64,000 nt of DNA, taken from positions 93,663,945-93,727,944 of the forward strand of contig CM056376.1 of assembly GCA_029718625.1 (NCBI GenBank), given 5' to 3'. Below, piece after piece: positions 9,881 to 21,846 of this stretch (positions are counted from its first letter, which is position 1; every line of letters starts with the position of its first letter). A program made the position numbers and the translations under genes. The stretch is from Synaphobranchus kaupii (lineage: Eukaryota > Chordata > Actinopteri > Anguilliformes > Synaphobranchidae). The notes beneath the pieces are model-generated. The model saw only the letters and a list, made by a program, of their open reading frames with translations, was not told the DNA's origin and made no database searches.

Positions 9881-10440
9881 TCCAATGAATTATATAGTGC
9901 TCACTGTATATTAATTAAAACAGCTTGCCCACCCCATAGCTCTCTCTATCTATCCCTCAGTCACCTGTGTTTGCGTGTGGCAGCTAGAGGTGAATTAGGA
10001 TTCAAACAGCTCCTACTCTGATGGGATTACAGAGATGGATATTATGGGGTACACAAAAAATTAAAACAGCATGTAATTTTTCTCTTGCAAAATAACTGTT
10101 GCCATAATATGTGTGGAGGTATTTATATAAACCTCTAGGGTAAAGGCTGTTTCATTTGAAGGTGAATCGTACTTGTAAACCACAGTGTGACAAAGCTTGG
10201 CGAGTGTATGGTGTTACCAGGGGAACGGGAAAGGAAGACTAAACCAGGAAGTGTGTCCCAGTCAAGGGGAGCTATCTTACAAAATATGAGACTGATTCGG
10301 CTACTGCAGCTGAGTAATTAGAATAGCAGAATGAGAATGAGCAGAAGGTATAAATGCAAGGAAGCCTCCAGTTGAGACCAGATGGCTCTGGGTGTGGAGA
10401 TGGGTGTTACGAGGCGTAAAAGGTTGTAGTGATAGGTTTT

Positions 10441-10455
10441 GGGGGGGGGGGGGGG
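10441..10455. repeat. poly-G tract, 15 nt
   Basis: Fifteen G, 34 nt to the low-coordinate side of reln exon 10489-10540; C-run on the sense strand. Confidence 0.9.
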
Positions 10456-10488
10456 TTGTATAGTAGTAAGACTGGTCTCTGTACTCAC

Positions 10489-10540
10489 CCAGAGCAAACT
10501 GCAGGACAGAGGCTGTGCTGGTGTTGAGAGGCAGGGTGGT
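10489..10540 (-). CDS. reln: reln exon: CR-50 region (about residues 252-269)
   Basis: A short 52-nt exon encoding TTLPLNTSTASVLQFAL(G), aligning with human ITTGLNTTTASVLQFSIG. It keeps an N-glycosylation sequon (N-T-S) where human has N-T-T. The acceptor is acccttcag and the donor is G|gtgagt. A run of 15 G lies 34 nt to its low-coordinate side, in the downstream intron. Confidence 0.93.
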
Positions 10541-10673
10541 CTGAAGGGTTAGAGGTCACAGGTCACAGGTCATGGGGGTTAGAGCACACCTCATTTTCTC
10601 TGTCTTCTCTCATTCACAACTAGTCAACCTGCCTTCAAATGTCTGTGTGATAGTCCATTTCACTGTGCTACGC

Positions 10674-10752
10674 ATGCGTGTGTGTGCATGCGTGTGTGCG
10701 TGCATGCGTGTGTGTGCATGCGTGTGTGTGGTGTGTGTGTGTGTGTGTGTTT
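10674..10752. repeat. (TG)n/(CATG) microsatellite
   Basis: Alternating TG with interspersed catgcg. It lies within the intron between exons 10489-10540 and 10979-11075. Confidence 0.9.
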
Positions 10753-10978
10753 TCCTGCCACCTTCCAGCTGCTCCAGCAGTCAGTAGTGATGCCGGGCAT
10801 TGCTAAAGCTCGTGACATCAGAGTAAATAGAATCAGACACACTTCTCAATTGTTTGCCGGCGTCTCATCATTGCACTTCAGCAGTTAAAGAGGGAACACA
10901 GAGGATAACGGGTAGATAAACTATGTCTCGCTGACGGTGTTGCCAGGGTGACAGCTCACAGTGTGCGGTGACAGTTAC

Positions 10979-11075
10979 CAGTTCTCTCTGTCCAAATGGC
11001 TCGCAGAAGGTCACTGACCGCCCGTGAATCAGGACCCCACACTGCTCTCCCACCTCGCAGTTACTGCACTCTGAC
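10979..11075 (-). CDS. reln: reln exon: Cys-rich segment, start of CR-50 region (about residues 219-251)
   Basis: 97 nt encoding (W)[32 protein letters not shown]. The Cys pattern C-x2-C-x5-C and the FCEP motif match vertebrate reelin. The acceptor is gcctgtgcag and the donor is gtaact, ending in phase 0. In mammals, about residues 230-346 carry the CR-50 antibody epitope, implicated in reelin homomer assembly; this exon begins that stretch. Confidence 0.95.
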
Positions 11076-11278
11076 CTGCACAGGCAGAGAGGGGGACAGG
11101 GGGAGGGGCCCGAGACAAGAGGCGGGGAGATAAGAAAATGGCGTGAAGGGAAGAAAAGAGAGAGTGAAAGAGAGGGAAGCATGAGCTGCAGCACAGTCAT
11201 TCATGAGTCATTTATAAACACATTGGTCAATTAAAAAAACAGACCACAAACATAAACATCTGTTGCTTTGCGACCCAC

Positions 11279-11357
11279 CAGATACTGGGGTCCAGCTCCC
11301 CCTGCTGGTTGGAGTCAAAGTCGTCTCGAAGGATGACGTGATTGCCATGAACCTCAG
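11279..11357 (-). CDS. reln: reln exon: post-reeler region (about residues 193-219)
   Basis: 79 nt encoding (A)EVHGNHVILRDDFDSNQQG-ELDPSI(W). It aligns with human AEIHSDSIILRDDFDS and its continuation. The acceptor is ccatttag. The donor is TG|gtgggt, and the split TG|G Trp codon is completed by the next exon. It lies 254 nt downstream of the microexon. Confidence 0.95.
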
Positions 11358-11611
11358 CTAAATGGCAGTCCAGAGAGTGTGAGAATATTTGGAGAAAAGG
11401 GGCAATGAAGAAAAGGGAAGAATGAAACGGATGTGGGAAGGACACAGAGAGAAGGATTGGTGTAGGTGGGGGTAAAGTGAAGAAGATAAAAGAAAGAGTG
11501 ATGTGATCACAGCGTTGGGGGAGAGAAAGAGAGAGTGTGATCAGTGATAATGTACTGCACAACAGCAAAGTCCTGCTGAGTGAACAGCGCCAAAACAAAT
11601 GAGTTACTCAC

Positions 11612-11644
11612 CTAGACTGGGCCTCACTGGAGACTCAGTGGGAG
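11612..11644 (-). CDS. reln: reln 33-nt microexon (APTESPVRPSL)
   Basis: A 33-nt exon: two bases, ten codons, one base. With its neighbours it reads EQG-APTESPVRPSL-AEVHG, aligning with the human linker EQG-APTDVTVHPHL-AEIHS. The acceptor is gttttctag and the donor is gtgagt. Both split Ala codons (G|CT) are restored at the two junctions, which is strong support. It encodes the linker just after the reeler domain. Its sequence is less conserved than its neighbours, but its length matches human exactly. Confidence 0.93.
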
Positions 11645-11694
11645 CTAGAAAACACACAGGAGTCATATTAGCTGAGCTGACTGGGAATGCACAA

Positions 11695-11701
11695 ATACAC
11701 A

Positions 11702-11750
<49 letters not shown>

Positions 11751-11792
11751 GGCACGTTCACGCACTCACACACACACACACAGTCACACACA
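11695..11792. repeat. (CA)n microsatellite, interrupted
   Basis: CA repeats interrupted by CGCA and GGCACG. It lies 51 nt beyond the 33-nt microexon. Confidence 0.9.
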
Positions 11793-11999
11793 TAGTGGCT
11801 CTAAATGTCTGCTAGTGTCACTGCACATGGACACAACTTGAGGCATGTAACATCTCTGACCAGCCCATAGCTCTGGGATCCAAGTGGTGTGAAGCTGGAA
11901 AGAACAGCAACACAAATTAAGTTTAAGTTCTACTTTATTGACCCGTGGGGTAATTTGTCTTCTGAATATATCCCATCCTAAATACTTAGGAGCAGTAAA

Positions 12000-12000
<1 letters not shown>

Positions 12001-12067
<67 letters not shown>

Positions 12068-12735
12068 TGTGTGAGTGTTTGTGGGTGCATCTGTGTGTGC
12101 TTGTGTGTGTGTACCTGTGTGTAAATGTGTGTGTTTATGTGTGTGAGTGTTTGTGTGTGCATCTGTGTGTGTGTCAGTGTGTGTAAGTATGTGAGTGTTT
12201 GTGTGTGTGCATCTGTGTGTGTATGTGTGTGTTTTAGTGTGTATGTTTGTGTGTGTGCATCTGTGTGTGTATGTGTGTGTGTGTGTTAGTGTGTATGTTT
12301 GTGTGTGTGCATCTGTGTGTGTATGTGTGTTAGTGTGTATGCGTGTGTTTGTATGTGAGTGTTTGTGTGTGTGCATGTGTATGTATGTTTGCGTGTGTAT
12401 GTGTGTGTTAGTGTGTGTGTGTGTGTATGTGTGCGTTAGTGTGTATGCATCTGTGTGTGTATGTGTTAGTGTGTGTGTGTGTTGTGTTAGTGTGTGCGTA
12501 TGTGTGTTTGTGTACGTGTGTTAGTGTGTGTATGCGTGTGTGTGTGTGTGTGTATGTGTGTGTGTGTATGTGTGCGTTAGTGTGTATGCATCTGTGTGTG
12601 TATGTGTTAGTGCGTGTGTGTTGTGTTAGTGTGTGTGTGCGTGTGTTAGTGTGTGCGTATGTGTGTTTGTGTACGTGTGTTAGTGTGTGTATGCGTGTGT
12701 GTGTGTGTGTGTGTGTGTATGCGTGTGTGTGAGAA
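12001..12735. repeat. long degenerate (GT)n array, 0.73 kb
   Basis: A pure GT run of about 60 nt, then degenerate GT with periodic gtgcatctgtgtgtgtatgtg phrases. A segment of about 120 nt is repeated (compare 12415-12540 with 12540-12690). Open frames here are periodic Cys-Val repeats and not genes. Confidence 0.95.
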
Positions 12736-13054
12736 AGAGATTGTGAGAGTATAAGTGATTAAGGGATGTTTCCTGAAACAACCCGAAGAAGAAACAGAAA
12801 GTTGAATGAGACAGATTGCTCCCCTGCCTCTGCCCTGCTAACAGCTGATAATGTCCCAGTGCAGGCATCTGCTCTGACAGTAATTCCCCTCTATAATGGG
12901 CTCATGCTCCACCTTGATTAACGGACGGCCAGCAATTAACCTCTATCCTCCCTGCTGGCCCCACTGCACTCATAAACTTGCTTTCCTTAATCTCCACTAA
13001 GGAAGACACACTTTCCTCCATTCATCTCTCCTGGGAGACAGACCACGGAGGAGA

Positions 13055-13998
13055 GCTCACACACACAGATACACACATACATCCGTTTCTCACACACACT
13101 CACTTAAATAAGCACACACTGACATGAATAGACAGCCACACACGCTCTCACACACACACATATACACACATACATCCGTTTCTCACACACGCTCACTTAA
13201 ATCAGCACACACTGACATGAATACACAGCCACACACGCTCTCTCACACACACAGATACACACATACATCCGTTTCTCACACACGCTCACTTAAATAAGCA
13301 CACACTGACATGAATACACAGCTACACACGCTCTCTCACACACACAGATACACACATACATCCGTTTCTCACACACGCTCACTTAAATAACCACACACTG
13401 ACATGAATACACAGCTACACAGGCTCTCTCACACACACACAGATGCACATATACATCTGTTTCTCTCACACACACTCACTCAAATAACCACACACTGACA
13501 TGAATACGCAGCCACACACGCTCTCTCACACACACAGATACACACATACATCCATTTCTCACACACGCTCACTCAAATAACCACACACTGACATGAATAC
13601 ACAGCCACAGACGCTCTCTCACACACACGGATAAACACATACATCCATTTCTCACACACGCTCACTCAAATAACCACACACTGACATGAATACACAGCCA
13701 CACACGCTCTCTCACACACACAGATACACACATACATCCATTTCTCACACACGCTCACTCAAATAACCACACACTGACATGAATACACAGCCACAGACGC
13801 TCTCTCACACACACGGATAAACACATACATCCATTTCTCACACACGCTCACTCAAATAACCACACACTGACATGAATACACAGCCACACACGCTCTCTCA
13901 CACACACAGATGCACACATACATCCATTTCTCACACACGCACACTCAGATAAACACACACTGACATGAATACACAGCCACACACGCTCTCTCACACAA
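13055..13998. repeat. 93-bp tandem repeat, about 10 copies
   Basis: Each unit reads approximately tcacacacgctcactcaaat, aaccacacactgacatgaat, acacagccacacacgctctc, then CA repeats and atacatccatttc. Copies differ by point changes (taaataagc or caaataacc; ccgtttc or ccatttc). Alternating agatacac and ggataaac copies suggest a two-unit higher-order duplication. Confidence 0.93.
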
Positions 13999-14115
13999 GG
14001 ATACACACATGCTCATGCATATATACACACACATAGACATGCACAAGCATACACACACACTCACACACAGACACACACTCACAGATAAACTCACACAAAC
14101 ACACACACAAAGACA
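13999..14115. repeat. CA-rich tract after the 93-bp array
   Basis: Irregular CA repeats continuing from the array without its unit structure. Confidence 0.85.
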
Positions 14116-17100
14116 CCCACACTCTGGTCTTATATTCCATTCTGAGCTTCAGCAGGACTATAATCCTCATCAAAAACTACCAGGACATAAATTCCTTAAA
14201 CGGGGATGAGAGTTCATACACAAAGTCACCCGACTCCCTGATTCACCATCCCAGCTCAATTTTTTCAACTCCTCTACATCGGCCCAGATTTGAGGGCTCT
14301 TTAATAAGGGTTGAACTCGGCTAAAAAGGGGGGGATAATCTACCTTTTCAGGATGAGTCTGTGCACCTGATTAGCGGGAGCGGCGATAACGCATCACCTC
14401 ATTTCAAACTTCGGAGCCAACTTTACGGAAGCTCCGAAAACTGCCAGGTAAGATAATGCCGGCGCGCCTCCTGGGAGCTCTGCCTTTACAGTCTTCTCCT
14501 AACAAGTACATTCTAATCCAAATTTATTTCCACTTCCCTAATGAAGATGAATGTGAATTTAAATGAATGTTAATTATAATTTTGAGAGCCAAGCGAGCCC
14601 CTGAACCCTTCCCCCAGACGCTACCACGGGGATGCTCAAATTTGGCCCACGAGGCCAGTAGTACTGCTGCTTTCTAATCAGGGACTCACTTAGGCCTGGG
14701 ACACCAGGTGAGTGGAGTGTGTGGTCAATCGGCGACGTTAATTAATCAATTAACTATCAGGCGGAAAAGAAGGGCAGAAGATAGAAAAGAAAGTCAGATT
14801 TGAGTATCCTTGGCCCACGGTTTAGATTTGAACAGTCAGGCTGAACACAGCGCCGTTTTGTGGACGCCCCAAACGTAAGTGAGGGCGGGGTAGCAGGAAA
14901 GTAAGTTGCTGAACTGAACTCAGAGCTCAGAACTCAAAGTCTGCGGGAAGGCACAGGCAGCTCAGAGCTCATCTGTCTGTCACTGTGACATGAGGGCCAA
15001 GCAGCGTTTGGGCGGGAGGATGCAGGCTGTGTATCATTAGATGGAACACATATTCAATATTGTATTTCATCACAGTGAAGGGCATTCCAGCACCATCTTT
15101 AATAATCCATTCACCGTTTATCACTTTGTGTGAGTGGCCCTCATTTCGATTTTACATAAACATGATGAGTGCCACTGGATGAGTGGCAAGGTTTTCGGGT
15201 CGGGTTCAGAGGAGGGTTCAGGGGATGCTAAGGATCATGTTTTAGTTCTCTGGTTGTGGGGAAGCAGTTGGAGTTAGGAGTTCAGTAATCCCTCTCAGGC
15301 CCCAATACTGCTTCAAACATGGCTTCACTCTTTTTTGGTACTTCCATCTTTCCACTCTGTCACTTTTATTCTTTTATTCTCCCTCTCTTTCCCCCGCTCC
15401 TCCTCCCCACAACTCTCTCTCCATCCCTCTTTCTCTCTCCTCTCTCTAATTCAGAGTGCAGACAGTAACACTCATTGCAGTTTTGCCTAATCCCTCTCAC
15501 TTACTTAAATACTTCAATTACTGCTTCCTCTATTAGAGCCTGATCTCCGTTAATGCCTGTATCTCCCGGCCCAGGGCTTACACTCCACACTCAACTCAAC
15601 AGCCTTTTCCTCCCTCTAAACCCTCCCAAACTCATATAGGGTTGGGCAAAATGGGGGTTTGAGCTTCCTAAAGTACTGTAAATGAGGACAAGATCTGGCA
15701 GCCTCAGACATCTTCACACAAAGCACGGAGGGCATGAAGTCATTCCAAATCGTATCCCCTTCTTTTCCATCTGGAGCACTAAGCTTTTCTTTCTCTCCAT
15801 CCCTGGTATTGGCCTCTCTGATGGCCTCCACTCCATCTCCCCTGAACTCTTTATCAAGGCCGATATCACAGTGCTATGTGGGCTTGGGTTACCACAGTTA
15901 TGTAAACTGATGATGAGACAGAAAGAAATGGCAATCTAGATACCACCCACAGTAAGTCAAGTGACCTTCAATTGTCTGACACACATGAATCTGTGCTTGT
16001 GTGTGTGTGTATGCATGCAGTCGAGGAAGCTGGTAGTCCAGGGTTATGACTGTCTAAAATGGGTGCGCATTGCGACTACGACACATTGTTGAAGGACTCC
16101 ATAAATCTCCGGCACAAAAATTCTGGAACACCCAGCGCTCAAGCCAATCCGAGCTTGTGGGTGAGCTCAACTGGGTCCCTCCCACCGCATCAATCACGTG
16201 GGCCTCGGTGGTGCTGGCGGCCCGCACTGGCCGCGCGCGGAGATAAGCAGCCGGGAGAGTAAATCTACAAGGGATGGACACACGGAGGAGCCGAGAGAGG
16301 TTTTCAAGGTTCCCGGGAGATGAAGAATGGACAATTGTCACACAGAGCAAGGAGCCCATCGGGCCCTTCTGATCTCCCCTCTGGGACTGTAGCTCACATG
16401 AGTTATATGTGAATTTAATAATCCATCCGCGGGCCTGTGGAGCCAACAGCGGCCATAAAGGGGCTGATTTATAGTGCCGGTGGAAATTAAAGGGTCTGGC
16501 GGTGTGCTACTGAGGGGAGCATTTGGAGCGTCCTGTCAGGGGAGGGACTGTGATGTACTGCCAGCTCTCCCCGCCCCTGCATCGGCGCTCCTGCCAGACG
16601 CCCCTCTCCCGTCCACACCCCGCGCCTCGCTTCGCCTTGCCCCGTCTCCCGCTCTTCAGCGCAATGTGGCCGCTCGGCACTTTTCCTCACTGGGCTCGAC
16701 GAACGGCGGAAACCTTTTCTCTTATGTCACTTGATTCCATAATCCTAACCCCGCGAACACAGAAGCGACGGGGGGGAAAACAAACACACAACGGGCGGAA
16801 GGTACGGCTTGTTGGGAAAGTAATGGGGCAAACAGAGACTTCCTCAAAGCCTAATTGGGCAGAGTGTGGGGGGACAGGCGGGCTGCTGTCACAGGCAGTC
16901 TGGAGCCAGTGAAGGACGTTTGAAGCCAGTTTTCCTCTCTGTATACCTGTGCGTTTGATACACTGGGGCTTTTCCCCACACACACAAAATATCCCAACCG
17001 CGACCCAGACTCCCGCTGTAGAACCACAGCCTTTTTGACCTCGTGCTTCAGACTGAAGTCCAAAGTCCAAAACCAATGGATATTCCAAACCAAATGACTT

Positions 17101-17962
17101 TGTTTCAGCAGTTTAGAAAGAAAATAACAAACTCAGGCATCCCCCGGGCCCACCGGAGCTGGGACCTTACCATGCCTGCCTAAAAACCGCCTATCCTTCA
17201 CCATCTCCTCTGCCTCGGCCTCACTCCGCTGAAGTGCCCCCGTCTCTCTCACAGGGTTACGGAGGAGGCGCTCCCAGACTTTGAGTCGGCGATGGCTCGA
17301 CACCACCTTATCCTCTTTCCGCTGCTCTCCTCTCCTCCCCCCACACACACCCCCCCCTCCCTCTCTCCCTGTTCAAATCCTTGCTGAAGACTGAGCTTCT
17401 CTCGCTCTCACCCTAATCTTCTCATTTGCTCTGCTATAATTCTGCCTCCTGATCGCTGCCGATTCCCCAACTTAGAAGCACCACCCTCCCTCCTCTTCAG
17501 CCTTTTTCTTTTTCACGGATCACAACCCCGCTCAGAAATTTCCCGTTTCCTTAGTGTCTTTTAAAGCCTGATCTAACCGCTTGAACTTCGAAGCACATTG
17601 AGCCCCTATATCCTCTTGCCCTTGTGGAATTTCAATGCTATTTTTTTTTAGGAAACTTCTCTTCCTGTACTGTATTTGTGCTTTTTATTGATAACAGCCA
17701 TGCCATGAATATTTTTTCCCCTTATTGGAATGTTTTCCTTACACAATGTGGCAACAGGGAAACCCCAGAGAGTTTCTTAACCTTATTATGTCTTTACACC
17801 AGTGTCATTGCAGTTAATTACTCCTGTATTCAATCAACACTCATCCTTAACTTTAGCAAATAATTAAACAAATTAGTTCTTTATTCAGAAACACAACTTG
17901 GCAAGTACAGTGATCACTATGAAATGCAAGGGAAACAAGTTTGACAAACTTGCCAAACATCT

Positions 17963-17970
17963 TTCACACA

Positions 17971-18003
<33 letters not shown>
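17963..18003. repeat. (CA)n microsatellite
   Basis: About 40 nt of CA with one interruption. Confidence 0.9.
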
Positions 18004-18064
18004 GCACAGATTAATGTGTGTCATTGATAAGAATATTAAATTTAAGGACAAACGTTGGTCGAAT

Positions 18065-18720
18065 CCAGGGCTGTGTTCGGAATCGCTCCCTATTCACTAT
18101 ATAGTGCACTATTCAGGGTATCGGCCATTTTGTAGGGTGTCCAAAATTCTAAATGTCAAATTTGACACCATGTAGGGTACAAACAATGTACACTACATGA
18201 CCAGAGACATTTTTTTGTCAAGATGGCGACGGCTGAGCCTGCACTGGTCTACAAATGTAAATATAAATGCAAGTTTCATCTTGTAGCCTATATTAAATCA
18301 GTTTAGTCTGCTTTATAACTGAAATATAAATAAATGCGGTAGATTAAAAATATTACAAAGTGTTAACTATTTTTTTAATTTAACAATTATTACTGTTTAA
18401 TGAAAAATGCTACTTAATTAGCTAGCTAGCTAGCTACCTAGTTACCTAACTGACCTATCTACCTACAACGAGACAACAAAACCCTTGTTCAAAATAAAAA
18501 AAGAACACTTGTTTTACCGTTTCTTACATGCTTTCTCACCAAGCCGGTGACTGCTGTCACGCAAGCGTCGCGCGTTGCTAAGTAACCTGCTCAGAATATG
18601 TAGTGTCCAAAATCGTCTCCTCCTTTCACCAGTGAATCCATATCTAGTGCCCTATGTAGATTCCCTAAGTAGTGTATAGGAAGGGAGTGAATGAGTGAGC
18701 CATTCCGAACACAGCCCAGG
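18065..18720. mobile_element. hAT-like MITE, about 0.66 kb
   Basis: Terminal inverted repeats: ccagggctgtgttcggaatc at the left against cctgggctgtgttcggaatg as the reverse complement of the right end. They are followed by subterminal gtgcactat and tagtgcc motifs in inverted positions. The interior is AT-rich with a (TAGC)n patch at 18418-18437 and no ORF. The ends resemble abundant teleost hAT-type non-autonomous elements (from memory). An 8-bp target duplication was not evident. Confidence 0.75.
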
Positions 18721-21299
18721 CCTTAGTACAAGTTCCACTAGAGATGCATCGCATAGGGCACTAAGGCCATGTGGAGTGTGGATAGCGGTTCGAGACTTCC
18801 TTAATCGGTCTCCTGTCTCTTTGCAAGGCTAACAGATCAATCTCTAAACCCTGGATTTGAGACCCTGCTGGCAGTTGCTCTGATATAAATGACTTTTTCC
18901 CACTCCGAGGCGCTCAATTAAAGCACATTTTGTGTTTGCGTTCCCGACGCGCTCCTGGGGTTTGATGGATGCGCGGGGCTTTCTGCTCGCGTTAGGCCGG
19001 TGACAGCGCTTCGCAGGACTGATGCCATTTTAATTCCCGCCTAACGGTGCCGAGGTGTAATCAGCGCGCTCCTGCCGTGATGTGACTGATGTGGAGTCGT
19101 AAAAGAGGCCGTCCCAAACCCCACACGTCGGAGGCAGCTCCGCACCTCGACACCGCGCTCTCCCGCGCGCCCGGGAGGCGTCTACGCTAAACCATTAGCG
19201 GTTACAGTTATTAGCATCAAAATCAAACGGGCGGCTAATTGCCAGTCCTGTTTAACCCTGTGAGGCCTCCAGGTTGAAAGCGCGGCCCCGCGCGGCTTCC
19301 CCTCCTCTTCTCCCCCTTTTCTTCTTCTTCTTCTTCTCATAAATCTGGCACCAGCTGCTGACAACTCATGAATTAAACAGTAAGGGCTTAACTATGCACA
19401 GAAAAAAAAAACTTGGCAAAACTAGCACTGACTAAATATTTATCAGCCTTGCAGGGTTCCATCTTCCCTCTTTCCCTTTCATCCCAATTCCCCGCTGGAC
19501 GCGGAAACGTCCGCGCGAGCTACGGCTAACAATCCAGACTGACGTGAGGTGCAGGGGGCTCTGGAACCTGCAGGGCCGGCTCCCTTGGAGAAATCCGTAC
19601 ATGCTACTCCCGCTCTTCCGCGGTTATCAAATTCCCGCACAAATCCGTTTTCGGGTTGAGTTGGGGACGAAAGGGAAGGACGGGTTTGCTTTTGTTAAAT
19701 TATTTATTCTGCTTTCATCATCTACGTATAAGTGGTTTAGGAACACAAGTTCTCTTGTCAAGCTGCCAAAGCCAATTTGAATTTGAATTTGTATCATGGC
19801 ATCGGAATCTCTCCTCTCTCGCTCTCCCTCCCTCCCTCTCTCCCATCTCCCGTTTCCAGGTTTTAATGGCTGAATGCTGGCTGAGCGAGCGCTCTAAGCA
19901 GTACTCTGCATAAGCACACAGGGTGAGGCTGAGCATAGCTTAGCATCACAAACCTGTCCCTTCCTATCCCTCTGCATACCTCTCTCTCTATCTCTCTCTG
20001 AAAACCCTAATGTATTTCTGTGCAAGTGGGTGATAAAGAGGACAAAACGTCATGTTAATAAAGGCGGGAATCTGGTACCCACACTAGTAAAAATACCCAA
20101 TGTGTGAAGTGGTGAATTTTCTGTTTCCATGTTAATTTTCTATAAATCTTTCTATGTTTTCTTTATTTTTTGTTTAATATAATACAGTTTGTTTAATATA
20201 ATTCAGATGCTAAACTATGCTCTTTAACAAATGTTGAATAAAGAGCTTTTAAAAGTCAAGCCCACCACTTTGCCTCACTCCATCCATATAGTATCCTCTC
20301 CTCTCCTCTCTCTCTCGCTCTCTCACTCCTCGTTCTCTCGCGCACCAGCCTCATGGCTCATCCCCATCTGATTTGTAATTTAAATTTCCTGACAGAGCTC
20401 TGCCATGAAAAAGTGACATATTATCCGTCGTCCAGGAATTAGCCAGTAACGAGGTCGGCCGCCTGTTCTCATCTCCCTCTCTGTACATTTTTTATGGTGT
20501 TTGATCTTCCCCACGCTACTGCCATGCCGTCGATTTATGACCTTCAACTTTCTCATTAACATCCTCTCTCCATCCCTCCATCGCCGGAGAGCAAGCTCTC
20601 ATTACTGACACCGGCAATTTACTGCCGCGCAGCCACGAGCTTTCTTCCTCTCCGCTCTCTGTCACTCTCACTCTCTCTGTGCCTCACCCCTCTTTTTCTC
20701 TCTCCCTCACAGCCTCAGTCTCTCCCCATTTCATCACACCCATCACCGCCCTCCTGTCTAACGCTGGAACATCTCGCTGGTGAGCTGTCCCGAGCCCTCG
20801 CCAAAGATGCGCCTGGTTGCGAGGGGAGGCGGTCCCGGGCAGCCGGGGGGGCGGAGACATCCGGTGGCGAGATGAACCGCAGCTCAATACACTGCTGTTC
20901 TAGGCCCACCTGGAGAGCCGGGTTCTCTTTCTGGACCTGCGATGTGGTCTGGGTGGGGATTCTACGTGCTCTGTTCTGCTCACCACACACAGGGTCTGGG
21001 GCACTTCGGCACAGGGAGGCACAGTCGGGTCTCCAAACAGGCCCTGTTAACAGTATGCTGTGCTTCCAGCCAGTATTTTCAATGAAATGCCGCTGGGAGG
21101 CCTAATAACTGAGCCGCGGTCATGCCACAAAGCTGTAATACACATGGGAAGGACCATGTGTTCATACCCACTGTCAGCCCCTGCCACCTGAACCTCTCCA
21201 GGGAAACACACGCTTAAAAGGGACGGGAGACGAGTGTTTTACATGTCTAAGGTCATGGACCTAGAGACGTCACAGGCAGTTTTTAGCAGAGAAGCTTTT

Positions 21300-21485
21300 G
21301 CATTTTTACATAGGATCCATTTGTACAGTTTTACTGCTGGTTATGATATTTTTACTGAAGCAATTGAGGTTAAGTACCTTGCTCAAGGGTACAACAGCAG
21401 CGTCATACCTGGGAATCGAACCAAAGTGCAACCTTTAGGTTACAAGCCCACGTCCCTAACCGTCAAAGCACTCTGCCGCCCAGAG
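21300..21485 (-). mobile_element. tRNA-derived SINE remnant
   Basis: On the minus strand: a head with gacggttagggacgtgggct (A-box region), and a perfect B box GGTTCGATTCC (plus-strand 21412-21422). These are followed by a tail with cccttgagcaaggtacttaa, characteristic of widespread teleost SINEs. It sits about 300 nt from the 71-nt reln exon. No poly-A or target duplication was confirmed. Confidence 0.8.
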
Positions 21486-21775
21486 TAGTCCTAGGGAGAC
21501 ATGGCTGTTGAGCTGGTCTGTGAAAACGTGAAAACTAGGTGCCATGGTAACAGGCATGTTCTCTTTTCGCAAGCACAATAGTTATAAAGCAAGTACTTCA
21601 ACCCATGAGGGCCATTTCAGTCCTCGCTGAGCTGAAGCTGGCTAAAGCAGGTCTGTTAGGTCTGTGTGAGGATCAGAAACCTCTCCTGCGCAGGGTGAGA
21701 GGGGACAGAGGCAAGGTGTGTCCCTTCCCCCCCACCATCCCCCTGGGCTGAAGATGAAAGCACGGTGCTCCTCAC

Positions 21776-21846
21776 CTCCTTGCTCACACAGCTGCTGAGC
21801 CAGGGCGTCCTTGAAGATGATCTGTCCCCGATGGGTGGCTGTGGCC
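21776..21846 (-). CDS. reln: reln exon: end of reeler domain (about residues 158-182)
   Basis: 71 nt. It begins with the last base of a split codon (expected AT|G, Met) and ends with the first base of an Ala codon. It encodes [20 protein letters not shown] followed by EQG, nearly identical to vertebrate reelin. The acceptor is ctcctttccag and the donor is gtgag. It lies 24.8 kb from the nearest upstream exon found. The incoming phase requires an exon ending in two bases of a codon, which the 46607-46714 exon does not supply, so an exon between them is missing from the visible sequence. Confidence 0.96.

Larger units (their letters stand above)
8185..10488 (-). other. reln: reln intron, 2.3 kb
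   Basis: Contains (CAGA)n, a short (TA)n near 8858-8880, the large foldback element at 8884-9880 and a 15-G run at 10441-10455. Otherwise no feature is seen. Confidence 0.7.
11645..21775 (-). other. reln: reln intron, 10.1 kb
   Basis: Long intron with CA/GT arrays at 11695-12735, a 93-bp tandem array at 13055-13998, AT-rich possibly regulatory stretches near 14500-15180, the hAT-like element at 18065-18720, and a tRNA-derived SINE at 21300-21485. No additional reln exon is required by phase or protein alignment. Confidence 0.75.

Noticed and set aside
11938..12732. Cys/Val-rich frames
   Set aside because: They are translations of GT repeats.
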